64,000 nt of DNA, taken from Lates calcarifer (taxonomy: Eukaryota; Chordata; Actinopteri; Centropomidae). Below the pieces are notes generated by a model. It did no database searches. It was given only the letters and a program-made list of their open reading frames with translations, and was not told the origin of the DNA. Of the stretch, positions 40,501 to 49,949 are shown piece after piece. Position 1 is the stretch's first letter, and each line of letters starts with the position of its first letter. The position numbers were made by a program, and so were the translations under genes. The stretch lies in NCBI RefSeq assembly GCF_001640805.2, contig NC_066844.1, forward strand, positions 13,702,543-13,766,542. Reading direction: 5' to 3'.

Positions 40501-43500
40501 GTGTTGATAATCTTGCCATATCCTTGCTTCAACATCACTCGACCTGCAGCCTAAGGCAAGGTTTCGGGGGGGAAGAGACACATTAAATACCTTATTATTA
40601 TGGCACCGATATGCTACCAAAAGAGTACAGATCAACATAAAAACATGTAGTTTATCCTTAGAGACAGACATAGTGGTTTAACAGCATTTGGTGCATGAGT
40701 TGATTTTAAAGTTGCACATTAGGGGTGGTGGGGCATACTCACAACCAACTGACAGCGACTAGATAATTTGGAACTAAATTTAGTATCTACAGAGCAGCTG
40801 AAGCTGGTTGGACCATCAGTAATTAGGTCATATTCTAACTAGTTTTGACAGAAATAGACTACTGAAGGAATATATGATCAAGAATCAATTTGGCTCTTTC
40901 AGCATATTTTCACAAGTAATCTGACGACAGAAATGCAGAAATATTTGTAATTAGTGAACAAATTCACCATTTTAAATGTTTAATGAAGTATACCTTACTA
41001 AAATTCTGGTTTTACCATTGTAGCTCTGTGGCTTCCAATCATTTGTATCTGCTGCACAGTGTGTCTACATAATCACTGCTGTCCAGTCAACATCATGTTT
41101 ACACATTTGTTGTAGGGGTGGGCTATACAACAATAACTTTTATATCGCAATATATAGATGTTTGTCATGTTCTGACCATGAAGAAAAGTTTACAACCACA
41201 AATAACCATCTGGTTTCTTTAACTGTCACCAAAGACCAAAAACCAGACTTTATACTTAAAAGAAATATTGATTTGATATTTATCGTGATAATAATCGATA
41301 TCGCCTGATATGATTTTTGTCATGGTAACATAATTGGCCATTGATTTTGAATATATCAAATTTGATTATTAAGTATTCCTTTGTAGGGTGAGAGAATACT
41401 AAGAATACTAAAGCCCTTAAACAAAAAAAAAACTTTTTTTAAACATGTTTTTGAATGGACACAGCTGAAATCTGGGCTGTTGTTCTTAGTTCATGAAAAG
41501 TTGATGATTTTTGTCATTTTAAGTGTGCCTGATTCTGTTGTCGTTTTATTTCTGTTAAACAGAGACATTGAGTCTGATTATGTAAAATCAGACCAGTTGA
41601 ACAAAAGATGCCTTCAGATTAAAGTAATCCACACAGGATTTTAGTGGAGTATCTCATTGTTTAGTAAATTGTGGCATTAAGCATTGGTGCAGAATTTGTA
41701 TTTTATAATTGTTCCCCTATTTCAAAACTTAAAGGCCAATGGAAAAAAAAAATATGTCTACGTAGTATCAGTGAAGAGTAAAAATCTCATGTCCCTATTC
41801 ATGAGTGAAACAATTAACATAAATGAAACTTGAACCTTAATTTAATGGGGTTCCTACATCAACAAATGTGTTTTTGTCTGTGTCAAATGCATATCACACT
41901 AGTGTAATAAGATGAAGAATAAATTATTTCCATGTCAGCAACAGTCTGACACTCACTCTTGGTGTCTTTTACATCCAGTGATACTTACCTGACAGCACAT
42001 GAAAGTCCCCCTCAGGTTGACATTAAAGGTTTGGTCCCACTCCTCTAGACTGGTGTCTTCACTGGCTGAGTTCATATTGATGCCGGCATTGTTACAAGCG
42101 ATGTGGATCGCTCCCCATTTGGAAACGATGTTGTCAATCATCCTCTGGACATCATCTGACTTGCTGATGTCAGCTGTGATTGAAATGGCATTGATACCTG
42201 CATCCAAAAAAAAAAAAAAAAAAAAAAACACAAGAGAAACAACATAGATGCCTGTTAGAATTCTATTCACACTGTATCTTTAGTGATCTTTAGGAATTTA
42301 TTTTTGATTAGATGTACAAAAAACAAAAACATGAAAATAAATGGAAAGATAAGAATAGAATTTATCAATAAATGCTATCAAATGGTATTTTTCCTCTTGT
42401 TTGTTTTTTTGTGTAGGACAGTTCATTCACTAGGAGGACAGTAGAAAGAAAAATCACATATATATGTCAAACCAAGCAAAGTATACTGTACCTTTTCCTT
42501 TAGTATGCTGCCATCTGCTGGCCACATACCAAAAACTGACCACAATGACAGTTAATGTCTTTGGCACAAATGTGAAGTGCATTAACCTAGTTTGATGTCG
42601 TTCTACTCATTAATGCTTCAGTGTTGAGAGGCGCATTCATCAGTATAACCTTTGATGCGTCTGTTTCACCAGTCTGAGGAGCACATAATGTTGTGACTCT
42701 GGCAGATTTTCATAGGTGTTTCATTTTGCATCAGGACTCTCAAGAAATATCTGTTTTATGTTTATGTTTTCTACTTTTCACAGCTTTCCTTTGGTCTTGG
42801 TCTGTCATATATTATGATTGTTGCTCCATCTCACCATTTGAAGAGTGCTATATTGTACATCAACCTGGATTTCATAGTAGGGAATGCATGAGAGGGATAA
42901 AACTATTGCAGCTACGAGCAGAAAATACAATTATTATTAGGGATGCACTGATACCAATACCAGCATCAGGTATCTGTCCGATACTCTGTTCCTATACTCA
43001 TACTCGTATTCATAAATAGGTCCCAATACCACAGCACCCGATACCACTTTACGGCAGCGTGACATTCAGTTGGGTGGTCAGGTGCTAATTGAGAGCAAGG
43101 AGGAGCAATGTCGGCAGTGTGGAGGTATTTTAAAGTGGATGATGGTGACAAAAGTAAAGTGGACTGTAATGCAGCCAAAAAATCCCTGCTCTGCAAAGTT
43201 GTCAAGAGGAAGGACGAAAGCGAGAACTTTCAACACAAGCAATCTGATAAAACATCTAAAAAAAACAAAGAGGGTTAGGATCAGTCACAGCAATTTCTTA
43301 CAGCCAGAGAATGAAACAATATCTGATGAAAATAAAACACGTTTTCAAATAAATGTACGAAGTGTAATGGCATTAATAAGTACTCATATTGGCACTTGGT
43401 ATTGGCAAGTACTTGTATTTGTAATTGGATTGAAAAAATGTGGTATTGGTGCATCCCTAATTATTATGATCACGTCATTATCATCATTTTGTTATAGCAT

Positions 43501-46500
43501 CAATTAAAGGCAGCTGTTGGGGACGAAGTATATTTATTCTTTACATTGCTCAGAAAACCGGAGATAAACTTGGGTCATTGGAATACTGCAAACTACATTT
43601 ATTTTAATGTGTTGACTCATGTCAGTAACTATTTTTATCATTGACTGACTGTTCAAGAAAATATGGAAAATATTTGTTGTTTTCAGTATCTGAAATGTGA
43701 CAATTCACTGCTTTTGCATGTCTCAACATTAGTGTTAATAGACAATCTTTAAGTTTTGGACTGTTGGTCTGTTGTTGAAATTATGGTAGGCCTTTTTAAG
43801 ATAATCCTTTTATTAGTCCCACAGCTGAGAAATTTACATCATTTTTCAGTATTTTCTCATGTATTACATACGATTAACCAAGAAAATAATCAGCAGATTA
43901 ATTGATTATGAAAAATAGGTTCTCAAATTAAGAATTCAATGTGTGGTCATACTGAAACTAGTACAACTGTGTGTAAGTAAACTGAAAATGTTCAGAGCTT
44001 GTTTGCAAACAATATGTCAAATAACCAAAACAAATCAAAATCCAATTAAATACAGTTTCTCTTTAGATGTAAACGTGCCTTTTTGCCTGTGTGACCTCAC
44101 CAAGTCCAATGTCATTTGAATTTTGCTACTGGCCTGAGTTCAAACTAAGATAGATAAATGGATTGGAACAGGATGGTGATTTGCAGTTCATTTTCAAGTC
44201 TACATTTGTTGTGTTAACATGCCATACCTTTAAGAAAGAGCTCTTTAGCCACGGCCTCAGCTTTATCTTTGTCCACGTCTATCACAGCCACCTTTGCACC
44301 GGCTTCCCCCAGAGCATGAGCGAATGCTCGACCTATACCCTGACCAGCACCCGTCACGTAGGCCACCTTTCCATCAAGATGCATCCGATCGAGAATAGGG
44401 CGCCCCTTGACCCCACGGAAAACCTCATCATCTGTTATTTTACTCTAACAAACAGAAACATGATAAGCACACATTATCAGCAAGAACTGTGCTATTACAA
44501 AGAAACTTTCATCTGTGTAGGCATGACAACATTTACATAATTCCATGTCAGTGCTGACTGACCACTGGGGTTATCTAAATAGTACCTGTGTCCTTGCACA
44601 CTCGGAGGCTGCAGACACCCGGCAGATAACGCTGATGCCATCTCTGAGAGGGAGAATGACCTTTAAAAAAGATGGGAATCGTTAACATAAAAAAGGAATA
44701 CCTGTAACAAATACACATACACACACACAGTTGTTAGTTAATGTCTGAAAGTTACCTGCTCCACACGTGGATCATTAGAGACAAACTGGTTGAATTCTCG
44801 AAGCGCCAATCCGTTGTTATCTGTGGTGTCTTTAAGATAAACCTTCGCTTTGAACAGTGAGTTATCTACACAAATGACCCCTCGTAATCTCAGCAGATTG
44901 TTGTCCAGGATAAAGTTGTAGTAGTTGATGTAATTATTCTTGTCAGCGTCAATGAAGACCATGTCAAACTGCTCACCAGCAGCAGCTAATTCCTGGAGAA
45001 GAGAGCGTTAGAAAACCAGAAAACCAAAAAAACAAACCAGTGTTGATTAGTCAGTGTTAACCTTTGCCTGCCCTGATTATGCAAAGCACTTGACATAACA
45101 CACAGTCTCCACGACTGTAGATGTTATAATCCTATAAAGCTTCCTATAAATCCTATAATAAATCTCTGAAAATGGACAAAACTGCTCTGGCAGGTGTTCA
45201 ATAGTTTTTGACAAATTTTCTCTCACCTTTAGGGTGTCCATTGCAGAGCCAGTTTTGACAGTAATCTTCTTGCCATGTGGAGACTTGTCAAAAATGGGCT
45301 GAGCAAACTCTTTGAGGTATTGCTCTAACTCGCACGCAACTAAGCAACCATCCTCAGGAAGCCCTTCAGCCATGGACAGAGCTCCGTAGCCAGTGAACAT
45401 CCCAATCTCTAGGACCTTCTTGGCTTGACTCATGCGAACCAGCATCTTCAGGGTCTGGCCTGCCAAAAACACACCAGAGAGCATGACATCATTATATGGT
45501 ATATTGTATATATCAGTGAATATACCAACATTGAGCTGTAGCTATACACGTCAATGCCCAACCTTCAACATGTCCAGTGATGCACTCCTTAGGAAGCCGG
45601 AACATAGTTTTGCCCTCTTTGTGAACTTGATCCCAGTCATGAGAAATTGTATTCCTACAATTAACATTGCCATTACCAACAGTTACCTTGTTATTCTTTT
45701 TTTGGAAATTTGGATGATTGAGTGTTCAAAACTAGGACATACTTATATATCTCTGCCAGAGGTTCACTTTCCTGCGTGGTCATTTTCTCCAGGTAGTCAT
45801 CCAGGCCACTGGCTATGTCCAGAGCCTTATGCAATTGACTTGTCAACTCTTCTGGGACATTGCCACTGGATGCAGCGATCTCACTGGCTTTTGTGAGCAG
45901 ATCCACAAGAACTTCCACTGGGGTGTCAGGAACTGGGGGTGATAACATGAAGTAATTTCAGTTTATTCATAAACTGCTCTCCCTGCTACTCATGCCCTTT
46001 CCAGACAATATTATGTAAGACTGTAATGATAAATCGATAAATTCTGCTAACATCAAAACAGAAAAAGAGGAGTAGCAAAACTATACAATTGATAAACTGG
46101 AACTAAGTTTTCTTTCCCACTTCTCCCCATAAATTTGACATACCTGTACTTTATTTGAGTATTTCCATTTTATGCTATTCTATACTTCTCCACTACATTT
46201 CAGAAGGAAATATATTCCTCTACATATATTGGACAGCTATAGTCACTTGTTACTTTGCAGATCAAGATTTTGCATTAAAAACATGTGATGAGCTGATGAA
46301 ATATAATACACTGCCTAGGATTAAACCAGCAGTTCCCAGTCTTTTCGACTTGTTATATCATGAGTTGGGATGAGTTGAGAGCTCAGAGACATGTCCCCTC
46401 GCACTCTCACATGGTTTCATTTCAATAACTATTTGAGACCCAAAGGGTTACAAAACATCTCACAAAAATAAATAGCAATATCGTAGATTAGAGAAAAGTA

Positions 46501-47032
46501 TAGAAAACAAATACACAATTGTGCAGCATGACTTAGTTTTTCATATATCCTCTCCCATTGTTCATCTCCTGCCCCTCATTTATATCTTCTGACCTGGGTA
46601 AGACCCCTGAGTTGGACACCAACTATCTAAATAGTTACGTAGTTAAAACTTGCTCCTTCTAGACCAGCTACAACAGTAAAGTGCTTTTTTCACAATACCA
46701 ATGTAATACTATAATATCTAATAATCATCACTACTGGGTTCTCAAGTAAACATTAGACCTCAGTTACAAGGGACATTTTTCTGCAGACTTAATTTTACTT
46801 TCCACACGTTAAGTGCATTTTGTCGTTAATGTTGTTGATGTACTTCAACCACGTGTTAGACAACAGGCGTCAGTGTAGAAATCGAGATAGTGAGTCTGAT
46901 ACTTGACGCAGAGAGATACACTGGACAGAAGAATACGGTTCTCAAACTAATGATATGTGTTATCCCCTAACGATATTTTCTCTGACCCCGCCACAACGCA
47001 AAACTTTCGATCTTACCTTTGACGGCGGGCAT
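36208..47032 (-). CDS. MT-Ox: Bifunctional methyltransferase-oxidoreductase of gadusol synthesis
   Basis: Eleven exons join in phase: 47032-47017, 45932-45743, 45654-45563, 45459-45227, 44992-44756, 44660-44586, 44444-44228, 42197-41989, 40550-40478, 38069-37952 and 36403-36208, giving 551 residues ending in TAG. Residues about 60-275 form a class I, CCoAOMT-like O-methyltransferase, with the SAM loop EIGMFTGYG (117-125) and FIDADK (190-195). Residues about 300-551 form a short-chain dehydrogenase/reductase, with TGAGQGIG (312-319), NNAG (389-392), Ser442 and the catalytic Tyr457-x3-Lys461. With NAD and S-adenosylmethionine this enzyme type turns 2-epi-5-epi-valiolone into gadusol. No stop or frameshift interrupts it. 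It is divergent from EEVS, 2.9 kb away. The first coding exon is only 16 nt; its ATG has A at -3. A hAT element lies in intron 7 and a CA microsatellite in intron 10. Confidence 0.93.
36990..37460. promoter_or_regulatory. Possible conserved non-coding block in MT-Ox intron 10
   Basis: This stretch is repeat-free and non-coding, with a composition and word content (GCGCTAATTGTG, TTTGCAAATTAAAATTAGC) unlike the surrounding AT-rich intron. It resembles the deeply conserved enhancers found around developmental genes. This is an impression only; the gene desert on the FOXP1 side of this locus is rich in such elements in vertebrates. Confidence 0.2.
37519..37561. repeat. CA microsatellite
   Basis: An uninterrupted run of about 21 CA units lies in MT-Ox intron 10. 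A TG run of about 14 units lies at 39442-39469 in intron 9. Both are likely to vary in length between individuals. Confidence 0.9.
42938..43459 (+). mobile_element. Non-autonomous hAT element with BED-finger remnant
   Basis: The ends are TAGGGATGCAC and GTGCATCCCTA, exact inverted repeats of 11 bp. They are flanked by a perfect 8-bp target duplication ATTATTAT (42930-42937 and 43460-43467), the hallmark of hAT insertion. Inside, one frame gives [10 protein letters not shown] and another gives [13 protein letters not shown], the start and end of a BED zinc finger. The switch of frame shows that the transposase piece is broken. It lies in MT-Ox intron 7. Confidence 0.85.
46140..46440. mobile_element. 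Dispersed non-autonomous repeats
   Basis: The part at about 46146-46300 reads ACTTTATTTGAGTATTTCCA, then CTCCACTACATTTCAGA and GGACAGCTATAGTCACTTGT, a sequence repeated widely in teleost genomes. It is followed from about 46325 by CCAGCAGTTCCCAGTCTTTT and GACTTGTTATATCATGAG, the start of a second common repeat. Both lie in MT-Ox intron 1. Classification and limits are uncertain. Confidence 0.4.
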
Positions 47033-47278
47033 GGTGTGAGTGTATGGGCGTGACGAACTTCGGCAGCTGGCAGTGTCAGTAAGCACACTTGTTGACGTGG
47101 TGGCGGAGTTTCTGTTATATCACTACATTATGCAAATTGATGAGTAAGGGGAGTGACCGATAGCTTGCACAACATACGAAAACGTTATCCAACCGCAAGT
47201 GGTGCGTGACTGCACCCGTGCATCTTACTACTCTGCATAGGAAAACAAGGACAGTTTCGCCTTGGAAACAAATAACTT

Positions 47279-47284
47279 CACGTG
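47279..47284. promoter_or_regulatory. Canonical E-box upstream of MT-Ox
   Basis: CACGTG lies about 250 bp upstream of the MT-Ox start codon, in a GC-richer promoter-like stretch (47033-47400). MITF/TFE and USF factors bind this hexamer. An octamer ATGCAAAT (POU-factor site) is at 47130-47137. Function is inferred from motif and position only. Confidence 0.3.
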
Positions 47285-47400
47285 GACCATAGGAGTGTTA
47301 CCAACCCAGGTTGAACGTGCAACTACTCAAAAAGAAGTCTAAGGGGTCTGTGTGTGAAACACATTGTCGCGATGGGCCAGCGTGGTGGAGTTCCTGGAAT

Positions 47401-48669
47401 AACTAGAATGCATAGAATTGGTGGAACACAGCTGTGGGTATTTATAGCTGGGACCAATGGCCCTCATAAATAGAGGAAAATGAGGGAAGGGAGGGAAGGA
47501 AAACACCCATTTGACATCTGTTATATTTTATTTATGAACATTTTATCTTCTGTTTTATAAAAATAGAAAAAAATATATGTAATTATAAGTTATTTAACAT
47601 TTAAGCAAGGCAACGCTGACCCTTGCATGTGCATGCTGCTCTTTTCCTTCCAAATATATTGAAATATTTTAAGCCCGGGGCTTCTCTGTCCAGGCATGTT
47701 CTCTCACCCAGTGTCAGCTCAGTTAGGCTACAGCCCCCCTGCGATAAGTGAAAAAGAAATTCCACCATTAAAATAAATTCTCACATAAAATTATTACAGT
47801 TGATTCACATCTTTCAAAGTTAAATACTTCATTATCATTAACTCTTTCTTAAATTCTGTTTATACCGGGCATTAACACGCATTCGATCAAAAGTGGCTCT
47901 AAGTACAGGTGTGAATGAGACCAAAGATGCACTGAGATCCCATTACTCAGACCACAGTGTATGTGAACTGATGTACTTATGGCTGCCCACTTGTGATTGG
48001 ATCACCTAAGATGCATGTCAGTGCCAACTCTCTCTAGTGTTCCTTGTCTTCACACTGTTGTAAAAAACATAAAAACAAAACATAACACAGCAACAATTAC
48101 TGTGAATTAGACTGGCATTTGCTACCTTCTTTGACATCTATATCTAAAAAATGTTGTTGCCAAATGCAGAGGGTGGACAGGGTGGATTAACACTGATGTA
48201 TATGTAACAATCCTGTGGATGTGTGAGTAGTGAATGTTTGAGTTTGGGTCCCTGCATCATGCATACTATCTCACTGGCATGGTTTAGTTGCCTAAAACAG
48301 ACTCATGTCACTTAAATTAGCTCCATCTGTGATTTCCTGTCTATGTCTATGGTAAAAAAAAGCCTACACTAAATATGGTGAATTGTAAGAGATGAAAATC
48401 TTTTACAAAATTCTTAGTAGTACTTGTAAAACACTTTTATTGATGAAACTGTTCCATTGCTGAAATTTGGCCCCATATAATTTTGTGTCTTATGTAACAT
48501 TAAATTCAAAGTTGCACCAAATGGTTGTTGCTCAAGGCATGATAGCGAAATGTCTGGCTGTAATGTAATCAGACAAAAGAGTCAGTGATTACATTGTAAT
48601 GATTGAAAGCACTTCAAAATACAATCAACCAGTCAATTTGTTTGCTTAAGAAGCTTGTAGCAAGTTAGA
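47401..48669. other. MT-Ox/EEVS intergenic region
   Basis: This part of the divergent intergenic space holds no coding exon that I can see. It is AT-rich, without clear transposon ends. Confidence 0.4.
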
Positions 48670-49060
48670 CTTGTCAATTTTGACTGCCATGTTTTTTAGA
48701 AAAAACAACTAGCAACTTATATACTGCAAGTTTCATAACTACAGCTTTGGTGTCATGTTATGAAAACCCTGTCAAACCTGTTTGAAAATGCCTGTCAGCC
48801 TGAGTGGACTACTGTCTCCCCTGCCAGTGAGTTTAACATTGTTTTTTGCTCTCAGTCATCTAAATTACTGTCACTACAGAGAAATGGTATAATACAAGTG
48901 GCAGTTTTGTTTTGTTTTTTGTTTTTTGGCATTTTATTTTAGAAATTTTATTGGAAGGTAATTGCCTGCCTCTAGTGGTCAGTATATTTGATATCAGCAT
49001 TGAATCAAATGACTGAACTTAGTGCATTTCAGGGGCTGCAAGCTGAGCTGCCACTAACCT
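48670..49060 (+). repeat. Diverged copy A of the EEVS exon 1 region
   Basis: Blocks of this stretch match the true EEVS exon 1 neighbourhood in the same order. TCAATTTTGACTGCCATG (about 48676) answers CCAATTTTGACTACTGTG (about 49532). GAGTTTAACATTGTTTTTTG (from 48829) answers the intron 1 start at 50095. TTTTATTGGAAGGTAA and GGCTGCAAGCTGAGCTG answer 50145-50160 and 50217-50233. The exon-like part (about 48760-48827) keeps an ATG and a GTGAGT donor but has decayed. The offset from the true exon is about 1.27 kb. Confidence 0.6.
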
Positions 49061-49121
49061 ATGCTCAGCTTGTTTCTCTGCTAAACTATGATCCACATAT
49101 TCAGGAGGTTTTCACCAGGAG

Positions 49122-49315
49122 CAATGTTCCCTCTAAGCTGCGCGCCTGCACAATTGCGCACTGCTCCCGCTTTCTCCACGCACAGCAAAACTCTGTAGTG
49201 CATTAAATTACAGTGTGCGACAGTGTGCACGTCCGATGTTGCTCACAGTGGTCCAAGGAATTCTCAGGGAGTTTGTGTGTATGCTCTGACACATGAAAAA
49301 TTAGAGGGAACATTG
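49122..49315. mobile_element. hAT-type MITE with perfect ends
   Basis: This 194-bp element has perfect 15-bp terminal inverted repeats, CAATGTTCCCTCTAA at 49122-49136 and its reverse complement at 49301-49315. It is flanked by a perfect 8-bp target duplication ACCAGGAG (49114-49121 and 49316-49323). It has no coding capacity and lies upstream of EEVS exon 1, between the duplicated blocks. Confidence 0.9.
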
Positions 49316-49822
49316 ACCAGGAGAGAAAAAAAAACACTGACTCAAGTAGTTTCATGTTAAAAAATTAGTGTTTCTCAGACACTGTTTGGCAGCCACTAAC
49401 ATTTGCAGAGCTTGTTTCTTTGATAAATTCAAGATGTCTAATTCATCTGGTTAAAATATAGTTAAGAATGACCAAGAACTTAAAAATGGGTCGTAAAAAG
49501 GCTTAAAATAAATAGATAAAATGAATAAAAGCCAATTTTGACTACTGTGGTTTTTAGACAAACTTCATACAAATACTTGACCATTTTTCTTTGTCCAATT
49601 CCACTTTTGGAATTGGGGTCTCCTTTGTGTCTCCACAAAGGCTTTTCCCTCCACGTAAATATAATTTGCAAAATAATAATGTTACATCATTTTCTTGGCC
49701 ATAACCACATGACTGACTGAGATACAATTAATTAATACCAAAGATTCCTACAAAATGGTCTTTTTTTGCCAGGAAGACAGTTGTTATCTCACAGTTACAC
49801 AAAAATTGTGCAATGGAAATAA

Positions 49823-49840
49823 CACATGTAAAAACATGTG
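49823..49840. promoter_or_regulatory. Palindromic pair of CATGTG E-boxes upstream of EEVS
   Basis: CACATGT and ACATGTG are separated by AAAA, forming a perfect 18-bp inverted repeat about 110 bp upstream of the EEVS start codon. CATGTG is the core of the M-box bound by MITF. A role in EEVS transcription is inference. Confidence 0.35.
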
Positions 49841-49949
49841 AACTATGCTGATACAAAATGCCCCTCCCTATACTCAGCGACATCCTTTAAATATTACACT
49901 GAAAACTCATTAGGAGGTCTCATCTGCAACCTCCAGTCAGAGAGCAAGA

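Noticed and set aside
41113..41340. Possible MITE with GGGGTGGGCTATAC and ATCGATATCGCC words
   Set aside because: It resembles a common fish repeat, but I could not find matching ends or a target duplication.
43070..43507. A 145-codon frame as a host gene
   Set aside because: It lies almost wholly inside the hAT element and contains only the end of a BED finger in a shifted frame.
48760..48942. Open frame beginning MKTLSNLF with a GTGAGT donor, as an alternative EEVS first exon
   Set aside because: It would end in phase 1, but EEVS exon 2 needs phase 2, so the join shifts the frame. It is better read as a decayed exon 1 copy.
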